Positions 17,195 through 25,504 of a stretch of 43,770 bases of DNA are shown in pieces. Under the pieces are notes generated by a model that did not search any database, was not told where the DNA came from, and saw nothing but the letters and a program-made list of their open reading frames with translations. Both the position numbers and the translations under genes were made by a program. Within the stretch, counting starts at the first letter, position 1, and each line of letters opens with the position of its first letter. This stretch comes from an uncultured Paracoccaceae bacterium (GTDB taxonomy: Bacteria > Pseudomonadota > Alphaproteobacteria > Rhodobacterales > Rhodobacteraceae). The stretch spans positions 1 to 43,770 of the forward strand of contig CALKJA010000108.1 of NCBI GenBank assembly GCA_937995865.1, given 5' to 3'.

Positions 17195-18388
17195 TTATGC
17201 CTCCAAAGCCGCAGCAATCCGTGCGGCCAGCTTTTCAGCAACCGCGTCTTTGCCCATGCGCGGCCAGTTTTCCGCACCTTCTTCGGTGATCAGGGTCACG
17301 TCATTTTCAGACCCGCCCATGATCCCGGTCGCTGGGCTTACATCATTTGCAACAATCCAATCGCAACCCTTGCGCAAGCGCTTGGCCGTCGCGTGTTCAA
17401 CAACTGTCTCAGTCTCTGCCGCGAACCCCACGACCAGCGCAGGCCGGTCAGAACCTTGGGATACGGTCGCCAAAATATCAGGGTTTTCTGCAAAACTCAG
17501 CGTCGGAAAACCGCCTTTTGTCTTTTTCATCTTTTGCTCGGATGCGCCTTCTACGCGCCAATCCGCCACGGCCGCCGCGAAAATAGCTGCGTCCGCTGGT
17601 ATAGCCGATTGTACAGCCTCAAGCATCTGTTGTGCCGTTTCCACGGCCACCACTTCCACGCCTTCGGGCGGCGCAACACTGGCTGGGCCGGTGACAAAGG
17701 TTACGCGCGCGCCCATGTCGCGGCAGGCTGTAGCAAGGGCTGTACCTTGTGCGCCGCTGCTGCGGTTCGCAATGTAGCGAACCGGGTCAATCGGCTCATG
17801 CGTAGGACCAGAGGTGATCAGAACATGCTTGCCCTGCAACGGTCCGTCCGCGAAATGCGCCTCGATCGCGGCAACTATTTCCAAAGGCTCAGACATCCGG
17901 CCCGGCCCATATTCGCCACACGCCATATCCCCCTCATTGGGGCCAATGATAGCGATTCCATCGCTCTGCAGCGTGGCCAGATTTCGCTGCGTGGCCGCGT
18001 GATTCCACATGCGCACATTCATCGCGGGGGCGACCAGCACCGGTGTATCTGTCGCCAAAAGAAGCGTTGTCGCCAGATCCCCTGCAAGACCTTGGGCCAT
18101 TTTGGCCATCAAATCAGCGGTGGCCGGCGCGACGACGATTAGGTCCGCAGAGCGCGACAGCTCAATATGACCCATTTCAGCTTCATCCGTGAGATCGAAC
18201 AAGTCGCGAAAGACTTTGGAGCCTGCCAAAGCAGATACGCTAAGCGGAGTCACAAACTCCTCGGCTCCACGGGTGAGCACTGGGGTCACAATTGCCCCGC
18301 GCTCTTTGAGGCGCCGAATAAGATCAAGCGCTTTGAAGGCGGCGATGCCGCCCGAAATGATAAGTAGGATACGTTTGTTTGCTAGCAT
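17195..18388 (-). CDS. coaBC: CoaBC (phosphopantothenoylcysteine synthetase/decarboxylase)
   Basis: This bifunctional enzyme joins 4'-phosphopantothenate to cysteine with CTP (CoaB) and decarboxylates the product with FMN (CoaC), two steps of coenzyme A synthesis. The N-terminal flavodoxin-like CoaC part has [29 protein letters not shown] and [13 protein letters not shown] with the active-site cysteine. The C-terminal CoaB part begins [22 protein letters not shown] choose the ATG at 18388 (397 residues, MLANKRILL), which matches the usual family start. ATG 18400 is also possible. The upstream frame to 18553 runs into rpoH and is not real. It is 37 bp downstream of rpoH. Confidence 0.96.
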   Translation of the reverse strand: MLANKRILLIISGGIAAFKALDLIRRLKERGAIVTPVLTRGAEEFVTPLSVSALAGSKVFRDLFDLTDEAEMGHIELSRSADLIVVAPATADLMAKMAQGLAGDLATTLLLATDTPVLVAPAMNVRMWNHAATQRNLATLQSDGIAIIGPNEGDMACGEYGPGRMSEPLEIVAAIEAHFADGPLQGKHVLITSGPTHEPIDPVRYIANRSSGAQGTALATACRDMGARVTFVTGPASVAPPEGVEVVAVETAQQMLEAVQSAIPADAAIFAAAVADWRVEGASEQKMKKTKGGFPTLSFAENPDILATVSQGSDRPALVVGFAAETETVVEHATAKRLRKGCDWIVANDVSPATGIMGGSENDVTLITEEGAENWPRMGKDAVAEKLAARIAAALEA

Positions 18389-18425
18389 GGGCGCCACCAT
18401 AGAGCCGCGCCCCGCAGGTGCAATA

Positions 18426-19304
18426 TCAGCCAAAGAACTCGTGAACTTCTTGGCTTTGCGCCTCAAGGCTTTTGCGCATTTTACCAAAGGCTGCGGCTTC
18501 AAGCTGCCGAACGCGCTCTTTTGAGAGGCCAAGTTCATTGCCCAAACTTTCAAGCGTCCGAGGTGTGTCGCGCATTTTGCGCTCCCGCACGATGAATTGC
18601 TCGCGCTCGTTCAAAGCGCTCAGCGCCGACACCAACCACCCGCGCAGTGCGGCCACATCATGATCATGAGCGACGGTTTCAGCCGCCTGATCGGCTTCGT
18701 CTTCAAGCGCATCAATCCACTCGCGGCCTTCATCCTCGGTCGATTGTGTCGCGTTGAGAGAAAAGTCAGAGCCCGAAAGCCGCCCTTCCATCATCTCAAC
18801 ATCGTGCAAAGGCACCCCGACTTCGGTTGCAATCATTTGACGAAGTTGGTGACGGTCAAGACCCTCGCCTGCAGCAGCCGCTTCGCGCTCTAGTCGCGCC
18901 TGAACCCGGCGCATATTGAAAAACAAGGATTTCTGTGAGGACGTCGAGCCGGTTCGCACCATCGACCAGTTGCGCATCACATAGTCCTGAATGGACGCTT
19001 TGATCCACCACACTGCGTAAGTCGAAAAACGAACGCCGCGATCTGGGTCAAATTTCTCGGCTGCTTTCATCAAGCCCAAGCCTGCTTCCTGAATGAGGTC
19101 ATTCATAGGCGCGCCATAACGCTTAAACTTGGCAGCCATCGAAATCGCCAACCTCATATAGGCCGTGATTAACCGGTGCAGGCTTTTCTCGCAGCGTTCA
19201 TCGCGCCATGCATAGGCCAATCGCAGCTCAGTTTCCGCATCCAGCAGCTCCGCTTTCATCGCACGCCGCGAAAGGGATTGATCGTAGACGTTATCCAGTG
19301 CCAT
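18426..19304 (-). CDS. rpoH: RpoH-type sigma factor (sigma-32, probably RpoHII)
   Basis: This 292-residue sigma-70-family factor is of the heat-shock RpoH group. Region 2 is clear (NDLIQEAGLGLMKAAEKFD, GVRFSTYAVWWIKASIQDYV), followed by the RpoH-box-like SQKSLFFNMRR. The C-terminal region 4.2 helix-turn-helix is LESLGNELGLSKERVRQLE. The start at 19304 gives MALDNVYD. The longer frame to 19418 overlaps the divergent cobU and its promoter. In Rhodobacter sphaeroides two RpoH proteins exist, and RpoHII is made under RpoE control during singlet-oxygen stress. The promoter seen upstream supports an RpoHII role here. coaBC starts 37 bp after its stop. Confidence 0.93.
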   Translation of the reverse strand: MALDNVYDQSLSRRAMKAELLDAETELRLAYAWRDERCEKSLHRLITAYMRLAISMAAKFKRYGAPMNDLIQEAGLGLMKAAEKFDPDRGVRFSTYAVWWIKASIQDYVMRNWSMVRTGSTSSQKSLFFNMRRVQARLEREAAAAGEGLDRHQLRQMIATEVGVPLHDVEMMEGRLSGSDFSLNATQSTEDEGREWIDALEDEADQAAETVAHDHDVAALRGWLVSALSALNEREQFIVRERKMRDTPRTLESLGNELGLSKERVRQLEAAAFGKMRKSLEAQSQEVHEFFG

Positions 19305-19378
19305 GTATCCAAACCCCCATGTTCGGTTCAATTCGCTGTTCAGTGGGCCAGTGACCGGCCCGTTTTTGGTGTTTGATA

Positions 19379-19408
19379 TAGTTACGGGGGACCAAGCGGG
19401 ATGGATCA
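19379..19408 (-). promoter_or_regulatory. RpoE(ChrR)-type promoter of rpoH
   Basis: Read on the minus strand, TGATCC (19403-19408) stands exactly 18 bp before TAACTA (19379-19384). The alphaproteobacterial RpoE-ChrR sigma factor recognises a TGATCC -35 and a -10 starting TAA with this kind of spacing. A start near 19371 would leave a leader of about 67 nt before the rpoH start at 19304. The -35 box lies beside the divergent cobU start codon (19417). Confidence 0.7.
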
Positions 19409-19416
19409 CAAAAACC

Positions 19417-19947
19417 ATGAAAAATTCCTTACCTCCCCTGTCCCTCGTGCTTGGCGGCGCTAGTTCGGGAAAGTCGCGTTGGGCAGAAACTACTGTGAGC
19501 GCAACAGGGCGGACGCGGCATTATATCGCCACGGCGCAACCCTATGGCGCTGAAATGGAAGCGAAAATATCCGCTCACAAGACGCAACGGGGCAGCGATT
19601 GGATCACCCACGAAGCCCCAGATGACATCGGAGCTGCCCTTGTCCGCCCTTTGAAAGAGGACGTTGTTCTTTTAGATTGCGCAACGCTTTGGTTATCGAA
19701 CCAGCTGCTTGCAGAACGGGATTTGACAGCCGCTCAAGATGAATTTCTGCACGCGCTTGATGCCTGCGCAGCGCCAGTTGTCGTTGTATCCAATGAGGTC
19801 GGTCATGGGATCGTGCCAGAATACCAGCTGGGCCGCCGGTTCCGCGACGCCCAAGGGCAGCTCAATCAGGCATTGGCCGCGCGCGCGCAGCTGGCCGTTT
19901 TTGTGATCGCAGGCCTGCCGCAAGTTCTAAAAGGCACAATGCCATGA
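19417..19947 (+). CDS. cobU: CobU/CobP adenosylcobinamide kinase/guanylyltransferase
   Basis: This bifunctional enzyme phosphorylates adenosylcobinamide and then attaches GMP to make adenosylcobinamide-GDP, a late step of cobalamin assembly. The 176 residues carry the P-loop GGASSGKS (13-20), YIATAQ, LLDCATLWLSN and the closing NEVGHGIVPEYQLGRRFRDAQGQLNQ. The ATG at 19417 is chosen as it gives the normal family length. A longer frame from 19303 would overlap the rpoH 5' region. The stop overlaps the phosphatase start by 4 bp. Confidence 0.95.
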   Translation: MKNSLPPLSLVLGGASSGKSRWAETTVSATGRTRHYIATAQPYGAEMEAKISAHKTQRGSDWITHEAPDDIGAALVRPLKEDVVLLDCATLWLSNQLLAERDLTAAQDEFLHALDACAAPVVVVSNEVGHGIVPEYQLGRRFRDAQGQLNQALAARAQLAVFVIAGLPQVLKGTMP

Positions 19948-20510
19948 CGGTGCTATGGTGGGTGCGCCATGGACCCACACATCAAAAGACAATGTGCGGC
20001 TGGCGCGATGCCCCGGCGGATCTAAGCGATACTGCCGCGATCAAGCGTCTCGAGGCGTATCTGCCGGCAACAGCCCATGTTATCTCTTCGGATTTGTCCC
20101 GTGCCGTGGCGACGGCGGATGCCATCCAGAGCGCGCGCGAGCGCCTGCCTCATGACCCTGACTTACGCGAATTCGATTTCGGGGATTGGGACGGAAAACA
20201 TTTTTCAGAGATCGCGGAAACGCATCCAACGCTGTCGCGCCGCTATTGGGAAAATCCCGGCGATGTCTGCGCGCCAGGTGGAGAAAGCTGGAACACTGCC
20301 GAGGCGCGCGTCAGCGCGGCGCGCGAAAGGCTCCTGACGCTTGGCGCAGAGCATATCATCGTCGTGTCCCATTTTGGGGCAATCCTAAGCCAAGTGCGGG
20401 CAGCAGCCGGAATCACGGCGTATAAGGCTTTGGCCCAACGGATCGACAATCTCAGTGTCACACGAATCCAAGCGGGGTCCGCGCCCGATGTAATCAACTA
20501 TCTTCCCTAA
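19944..20510 (+). CDS. Histidine phosphatase (CobC-like)
   Basis: This 188-residue phosphoglycerate-mutase-type phosphatase has the phospho-accepting RHG motif at residues 8-10, Glu76 in the LREFDFGDWDG region and the second active-site His143 in VVSHFGA. Coupling to cobU by a 4-bp overlap points to alpha-ribazole phosphatase (CobC), which removes the phosphate when the lower ligand of cobalamin is built. Sequence alone does not prove the substrate, because the family is broad. Confidence 0.85.
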   Translation: MTVLWWVRHGPTHQKTMCGWRDAPADLSDTAAIKRLEAYLPATAHVISSDLSRAVATADAIQSARERLPHDPDLREFDFGDWDGKHFSEIAETHPTLSRRYWENPGDVCAPGGESWNTAEARVSAARERLLTLGAEHIIVVSHFGAILSQVRAAAGITAYKALAQRIDNLSVTRIQAGSAPDVINYLP

Positions 20511-20599
20511 TCAAAGCCGCAGCACAAATCAAAACATGTGACGGCATGCGTCACCAATCTGCATTGGACGCAGCCTGCGCACTGCGGCAAGCTATGGCG

Positions 20600-21478
20600 A
20601 TGACATATTCACTTTATCTTGGCGATCGCGCCTATTCTTCATGGTCCCTGCGCGCATGGCTTTTGCGCGAAGTGGCCGACCTGCCCCTTAAGACTGTCTA
20701 TGTAGACTTCCTCGGTCAGGATGTTGCCGCACAGCTTAAGGATGTCGCGCCTGCGCGGACAGTGCCCACGCTAAAGACGCCAGACGGCGCTGTTATCAGC
20801 GAAAGCCTTGCTCTGTCCGAGGAGCTTGCAACCCGCTTTCCAGATGCGGGGTTATGGCCCATTGATCCCAAAGCCCGCGCCATCGCGCGGTCGCTGACCT
20901 CGGAAATGCATGCTGGCTTTATGGCGCTACGTGACCACTGCCCAATGAATCTGCGGGTCGCCTATTCGGATTGCGGCGCACCTGAGGCCGTTCTCAAAGA
21001 TGTTGCACGGCTTGAGGCCATATGGGGCTATGCCCGCGCGGAATGTGGCGGTGAGGGCGATTGGTTGTGTGGCACATACTCTATTGCCGATGCATTTTAT
21101 GCACCCGTCGCAGCCCGGATCGCGGGGTATGGTCTGAAGGTTGGTCCGGTCGCACAGGCCTATGTTGACGCGCATCTCAATCATGGGCCGTTCCGGCGTT
21201 GGCGTGCCATGGGATTGGTCCACGGAGCGGATTTGCCTTGGTATCGCCGCGACTACCCGGCGGTAAGCTGGCCCGGGCCGGCACCTTTGACCGCTGAAAA
21301 GATTGATACTGGGCCATCTGAGAACGCTGCGTGCCCCTATTCCGGGGATCCCGTCACAGACTTTTTGCGCATTGACGGGCGTGTTTTCGGCTTTTGCAAT
21401 GCGTTTTGCCGGGACAAGACAGCCGCAGATCCCGCCGCGTGGCCGGCCTTTATGGCACTGGTGAACGCCGCGAATTAA
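20600..21478 (+). CDS. Glutathione S-transferase with a C-terminal TRASH/YHS-like tail
   Basis: The first 225 or so residues of this 292-residue protein are a glutathione S-transferase. There is a thioredoxin-like N-domain (LYLGDRAYSSWSLRAWLLRE with the likely catalytic Ser/Tyr, TVPTLKTPDGAVISESLAL) and a helical C-domain (GTYSIADAFYAPVAARI). The last 52 residues are an added module: Cys245 in CPYSGDPV, then DGRVFGFCNAFCRDK with Cys266 and Cys270. This resembles the metal-binding TRASH/YHS fold. A normal GST lacks it. The start at 20600 is chosen for its family-typical MTYSLYLGDRAYSSW. ATG 20594 is equally possible. Confidence 0.85.
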   Translation: MTYSLYLGDRAYSSWSLRAWLLREVADLPLKTVYVDFLGQDVAAQLKDVAPARTVPTLKTPDGAVISESLALSEELATRFPDAGLWPIDPKARAIARSLTSEMHAGFMALRDHCPMNLRVAYSDCGAPEAVLKDVARLEAIWGYARAECGGEGDWLCGTYSIADAFYAPVAARIAGYGLKVGPVAQAYVDAHLNHGPFRRWRAMGLVHGADLPWYRRDYPAVSWPGPAPLTAEKIDTGPSENAACPYSGDPVTDFLRIDGRVFGFCNAFCRDKTAADPAAWPAFMALVNAAN

Positions 21479-21490
21479 CCTTCCGTAAAC
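21475..21490 (+). promoter_or_regulatory. Possible CtrA-like half-site pair upstream of comM
   Basis: TTAA (21475-21478), 7 bp, then TAAAC (21486-21490) is one change away from the CtrA consensus TTAA-N7-TTAAC. A weaker copy, TTAA-N6-TAAAC, follows at 21507-21521. They lie 26-72 bp before the comM start. The region is simply A/T-rich too, so this is a weak call. Confidence 0.3.
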
Positions 21491-21546
21491 CAAGCTCCCC
21501 TTAATGTTAACAAATGTAAACGCCTGCATGGCGGAGGGGGTGAGGC

Positions 21547-23058
21547 ATGGCCGCAACGGCCCATACAGTTGCGTTTGAAGGGATAGAGGCGCGATTGGTG
21601 GAGGTCCAATGCGCGGTAACACCCGGCTTGCCAAGTTTTTCCATCGTTGGGCTGCCCGATAAGGCCGTGAGCGAGGCCCGCGAACGGGTGCGCGCCGCGC
21701 TGAATACACTGTCGATTGCCCTGCCGTCGAAGAAAATCACTGTGAACCTCGCACCTGCGGATCTGCCAAAGGTCGGGTCTCATTTTGATTTGCCTATTGC
21801 GATCGCGCTGATGGCGGCACTTGAAATGATCCCGCGGGATGCGGTGGAGCAAACGGTGGCACTGGGGGAGCTGTCTTTGAATGGCGATCTTGTCGCAGTC
21901 ATTGGTGCGCTTCCAGCGGCAATGGCCGCCGCTGCCGATGGCCGGCAACTCATGTGCCCTAAAGACAGCGGCGCCGAGGCCGCATGGGTCGGCACGGCCG
22001 AAGTTATCGCCGCCGAAACGCTGGCGGGGGTCTTGCGGCATTTCACCGGCCAATCGCCGCTGCCGCCCGCTTCACCCGGGGAAGTCACCGCCGCGCCTTT
22101 GGGCCGTGATATGGCCGACGTAAAGGGCCAAGAACGGGCCAAACGCGCCTTGGAAATTGCGGCAGCTGGGCGCCACCACGTGCTGTTTGTGGGGACACCT
22201 GGCTCAGGCAAGTCCATGCTGGCTGCACGTTTGCCCAGCATTCTACCTCCGCTCAGTCCCGTTGAGGCTCTTGAAACTTCCATGATCCATTCTCTATCGG
22301 GGCTGTTGGATAGCGGCGGAATCAGCCGGGTTCGCCCGTTCCGCGAACCGCATCATACCGCGTCTATGGTAGCGATTGTCGGCGGTGGGCGTGGCGCCAA
22401 ACCCGGTGAAATTTCACTGGCGCATAATGGCGTGCTTTTCATGGATGAGTTTCCGGAGTTTCCCAGAGGCGTCTTGGAAACCCTGCGCCAGCCCATTGAA
22501 ACTGGGTCTGTGATGGTTGCTCGAGCCAATGCGCATGTGCGCTACCCATCGAAATTTTTGCTCGTTGCCGCTGCGAACCCATGCCGTTGCGGATACTTGC
22601 CAGATCCAGCACGGGCCTGCGCGCGTGTGCCGATCTGTGGGGAAGAGTATATGGGGAAAATTTCCGGCCCCCTGATGGACCGCTTTGATCTGCGAGTAGA
22701 GGTGCCGCCTGTGCAATTTGCAGATCTTGATCTGCCTGCAACCGGGGAGCGCTCCGAGACGATCCGCGCGCGGGTGGCGGCCGCCCGCAGTGTTCAGACC
22801 GCACGCTATGACAGTATGGACGGCACCCCTGTTAATGCGGATATCGAAGGCGCACGTCTTGAAGAGGTTGCAACGCCAAGTCCTGAGGGCAAAGCGCTTT
22901 TGCTGCAGGCGGCGGAGCGGTTTGGTTTGACCGCACGCGGGTATCACCGGGTGATGCGGGTTTCGCGGACGATTGCCGATTTGGACGGCTCAGAGAAAGT
23001 CGAGGCCCCACATATTGCGGAAGCTGTGAGCTTTCGGCTGACATTCGCCAAAAATTGA
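21547..23058 (+). CDS. comM: ComM/YifB AAA+ helicase (Mg-chelatase-like)
   Basis: ComM is a hexameric AAA+ branch-migration helicase that helps integrate single-stranded DNA in natural transformation. The 503 residues show the N-terminal Lon-protease-like domain (SFSIVGLPDKAVSEARERVRAAL, VNLAPADLPK) and the MCM-like ATPase. Walker A is GTPGSGKS (near 215-222) and Walker B is VLFMDEFPEF (near 295). The Zn-type loop AANPCRCGYLPD follows, then the C-terminal Mg-chelatase domain. GGAGGGGG stands at 21533-21540. It is a single gene facing convergent gshB. In Rhodobacterales the protein also serves uptake of gene-transfer-agent DNA. Confidence 0.95.
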   Translation: MAATAHTVAFEGIEARLVEVQCAVTPGLPSFSIVGLPDKAVSEARERVRAALNTLSIALPSKKITVNLAPADLPKVGSHFDLPIAIALMAALEMIPRDAVEQTVALGELSLNGDLVAVIGALPAAMAAAADGRQLMCPKDSGAEAAWVGTAEVIAAETLAGVLRHFTGQSPLPPASPGEVTAAPLGRDMADVKGQERAKRALEIAAAGRHHVLFVGTPGSGKSMLAARLPSILPPLSPVEALETSMIHSLSGLLDSGGISRVRPFREPHHTASMVAIVGGGRGAKPGEISLAHNGVLFMDEFPEFPRGVLETLRQPIETGSVMVARANAHVRYPSKFLLVAAANPCRCGYLPDPARACARVPICGEEYMGKISGPLMDRFDLRVEVPPVQFADLDLPATGERSETIRARVAAARSVQTARYDSMDGTPVNADIEGARLEEVATPSPEGKALLLQAAERFGLTARGYHRVMRVSRTIADLDGSEKVEAPHIAEAVSFRLTFAKN

Positions 23059-23131
23059 CGCCTTGCGGATTTTGCAGATGACGGGCCCGCCCCCCTCCCT
23101 CTTCGCCCGTACCGGGCTGTGACCCAAGGGG

Positions 23132-23153
23132 GCGCGCGCCTTGCGGCGCGCGC
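23132..23153. terminator. GC-rich hairpin between convergent comM and gshB
   Basis: A perfect 9-bp stem, GCGCGCGCC (23132-23140) with GGCGCGCGC (23145-23153), has loop TTGC. It is located just before the gshB stop codon (23157-23159) and 73 bp after comM. No T-tract is present. It probably ends one or both transcripts. Confidence 0.45.
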
Positions 23154-23156
23154 GCG

Positions 23157-24092
23157 CTAGCGGCGCGCTTCGATCGCGTCCCAAACCTTGCCGGCGACAT
23201 TGATGCCGTCAAAGCGTTCGAGCTCTTGAATGCCTGTTGGTGAAGTCACATTGATTTCAGTCAACCAGCCGCCAATGACGTCAATTCCTACAAAAACCTG
23301 ACCATTGTCGCGCAGAGTTGGGCCGATCGCTTTGCATATTTCCAGCTCGCGCACGGTGAGGCCGATCTTTTCGGGGCGCCCACCGACATGCATATTGGAG
23401 CGCGTCTCGCCTTTTGCGGGGACACGATTGATCGCGCCCACCGGCTCTCCATCGACAAGAATAATTCGTTTGTCGCCAGCGCTCACATCCGGCAAAAATT
23501 TCTGCGCGATCAAGGGCTCACGGTTAATTCCGGAGAAAAGTTCATGGAGCGAGGCGAGATTACCATCCTCAGGACGCAGACGAAATACACCTGCACCGCC
23601 ATTGCCGTAGAGCGGTTTCACGATAATATCCTTGTGCACCTCTCGAAAGCTTCGCAAGGCCTCAAGCGAACGCGCAATCATTGTTGGCGGTGTGAGATCT
23701 TGGAAACGCAGAACAAGCAGTTTTTCCGGGAAATTGCGGACCCAAAACGGATCGTTCACCACCAGAGTTTTAGGGTGCACCATCTGAAGGAGGTGCGTGT
23801 TTGTGATGTAGCCCATATCAAACGGCGGGTCTTGGCGGAGCCAGACAACATCAAACGACCCTAGATCTCGCGTTTCCCAATCGCCAAAGGTCACATGATC
23901 ATCGCGCCTGCGGCGCAATGTGGCCGAACGCCCATGCACGCTGAGCGTGCCACTGTCGAAAACCAATTGATCAGGGGTATACACAAAAATCGAATGGCCG
24001 CGGGCCTGAGCCTCTTCAGCGAGCCGGAAGCTGCTATCTGCATCGATATCAACGTCTTCGATCGGGTCCATTTGAAAGGCTACTTTGAGCAT
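23157..24092 (-). CDS. gshB: Glutathione synthetase
   Basis: GshB joins gamma-glutamylcysteine and glycine with ATP to make glutathione. The 311 residues have the N-terminal Rossmann-like part (LKVAFQMDPIEDVDIDADSSF) and the ATP-grasp domain. IVKPLYGNGGAGVFRL (near residue 160-175) is the glycine-rich loop, and the late EINVTSPTGIQELERFDG supplies metal and substrate contacts. The start at 24092 follows an AGGA box and gives the usual family start. The frame to 24122 adds 10 unlikely residues. It is the third gene after rsmI and yraN, separated from yraN by 103 bp. Confidence 0.97.
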   Translation of the reverse strand: MLKVAFQMDPIEDVDIDADSSFRLAEEAQARGHSIFVYTPDQLVFDSGTLSVHGRSATLRRRRDDHVTFGDWETRDLGSFDVVWLRQDPPFDMGYITNTHLLQMVHPKTLVVNDPFWVRNFPEKLLVLRFQDLTPPTMIARSLEALRSFREVHKDIIVKPLYGNGGAGVFRLRPEDGNLASLHELFSGINREPLIAQKFLPDVSAGDKRIILVDGEPVGAINRVPAKGETRSNMHVGGRPEKIGLTVRELEICKAIGPTLRDNGQVFVGIDVIGGWLTEINVTSPTGIQELERFDGINVAGKVWDAIEARR

Positions 24093-24195
24093 GTCACATC
24101 CTGCATTTGTTGCAAGATACATGGACCAGCGAACCTACGGACGCAATGCCGAGGCAAAGCACACACGCCGTTGAATTGCGCAGGGCGGATGAACG

Positions 24196-24549
24196 TTAGG
24201 CCATAAGAGCATTCTCGACCACTTCGATCCGACCACTGCCGTCCATTGCAGCGACATCAAAGCGGGCGGGCGTCATCTCACCACGCGGTAGCGTTCCAAG
24301 AAATTCAGCGCCAGCAGCCAAAAGACGCTCGATCTGACGTTGGCCAAGGCTTTTCTGTGCCTGAGCAATAGTCTTTGATGTTTTGACTTCAACAAAAACC
24401 ACACCCTGATCATCGCCGAAAACGAGATCAACTTCGGCGCCTTTTCCACGCCATCGGCGGGCCAGCACGCGGGCGCCCTTGGCCTCATAGTAGCGTGCTA
24501 CAGCATCTTCAGCAGCCAAGCCTTTGAGATGTGAAACCAGTCCGCTCAT
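24196..24549 (-). CDS. YraN family endonuclease-like protein (UPF0102)
   Basis: This 117-residue protein of the UPF0102/YraN family has a restriction-endonuclease-like core with Glu39, Asp41, and the pair Glu54 and Lys56 in VEVK. These correspond to the metal-binding active site of the fold. Its cellular role is unproven. It overlaps the rsmI stop by 4 bp, and the neighbouring divergent LpoA-like gene reproduces the order found in Escherichia coli (rsmI, lpoA, yraN). Confidence 0.93.
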   Translation of the reverse strand: MSGLVSHLKGLAAEDAVARYYEAKGARVLARRWRGKGAEVDLVFGDDQGVVFVEVKTSKTIAQAQKSLGQRQIERLLAAGAEFLGTLPRGEMTPARFDVAAMDGSGRIEVVENALMA

Positions 24550-25418
24550 GTGCCACCCTTGGATGATTTTTGAAGGGCCAATGCCCTTTGATACACATCA
24601 CGCCGCGGGAGGTTGAAACTCCCTGCCACCGTAGTTGCTGCATCTTTTACCCGCATATTTGATAAGGCTTCGTTAAGCGCTGCATCAATTTCTTCATCCG
24701 TCACGCCAACCTCGGTCGCGCGGGCAATCAGGACCACGCACTCGCCTTTTGGCGGGTGTTCCGTCACACTTTCCACCAATTCCGAGAGTGTGCCGCGCCG
24801 TGTTTCTTCGAACCGTTTGGTGAGTTCACGGCATAGCGCGGCATCTCTTGCACTGCCTAGCACCTCTTTTGCGTCTGTAAGCATGGCCCCAACGCGCCCC
24901 GGTGCTTCATAAAAGACCAAAGTTGCCGGGATCGCGCGCAAATTGCTGAGGATGGATTTGCGCGCCGTTGTGGCGTTCGGGAGAAAACCCGCAAAGTGAA
25001 ATTGATCTGTTGCCAGTCCAGCAATGCTTAATGCTGCAATGGCGGCACACGGGCCCGGAGCCGCCGTTACGGCCCCGCCTTTGGCCTGCACTTCGCGCGC
25101 GAGCGCAAATCCGGGATCTGCAATAAGCGGCGTTCCAGCTTCGGAGGCATAGGCAACGGATTGCCCGGAGAGAATCGCCTCAGCCACCCGGACCCGAGCC
25201 GCTTCACCAGAATGGTCATGATACGCCATCACCCGGCGCCCTTCGAGAGGAACTCCGTGCAATTCCATGAGCTTACGCAGGGTTCGGGTGTCTTCGGCAA
25301 CCAGCATATCAGCAGAGGCAAGCACATCTAATGCGCGCAAAGTAATATCGCGCGCGGACCCGATAGGCGTTGACACAAGGTAAAGCCCCGCCGTTAGCGG
25401 CGATTTACGGTAATTCAT
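24546..25418 (-). CDS. rsmI: 16S rRNA C1402 2'-O-methyltransferase RsmI
   Basis: RsmI methylates the 2'-hydroxyl of cytidine 1402 in 16S rRNA, using S-adenosylmethionine, and helps fidelity at the P site. Its 290 residues show the tetrapyrrole-methylase fold signature GLYLVSTPIGSARDITLRALDVL at the N-terminus, VAEDTRTLRKLMEL and SEAGTPLIADPG, which binds SAM. The C-terminal tail (LPRRDVYQRALAL) is the usual extension. It starts 86 bp from the divergent lipoprotein gene. Confidence 0.97.
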   Translation of the reverse strand: MNYRKSPLTAGLYLVSTPIGSARDITLRALDVLASADMLVAEDTRTLRKLMELHGVPLEGRRVMAYHDHSGEAARVRVAEAILSGQSVAYASEAGTPLIADPGFALAREVQAKGGAVTAAPGPCAAIAALSIAGLATDQFHFAGFLPNATTARKSILSNLRAIPATLVFYEAPGRVGAMLTDAKEVLGSARDAALCRELTKRFEETRRGTLSELVESVTEHPPKGECVVLIARATEVGVTDEEIDAALNEALSNMRVKDAATTVAGSFNLPRRDVYQRALALQKSSKGGT

Positions 25419-25504
25419 GACTCGACCCCCCTTGGGACATCCTTATTATGCCCTTCAACTAAGCTGTCCGTTTTTTTGGTCAGCTGAACACGAGGGAGTG
25501 TAGT

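Noticed and set aside
17030-18142. 370-codon open frame on the plus strand
   Set aside because: It lies wholly opposite coaBC and dut, has no ribosome site and has an Arg/His/Cys-rich composition unlike a protein.
18389-18553. N-terminal extension of CoaBC into rpoH
   Set aside because: The 55 extra codons overlap the rpoH 3' end and do not resemble any CoaBC start.
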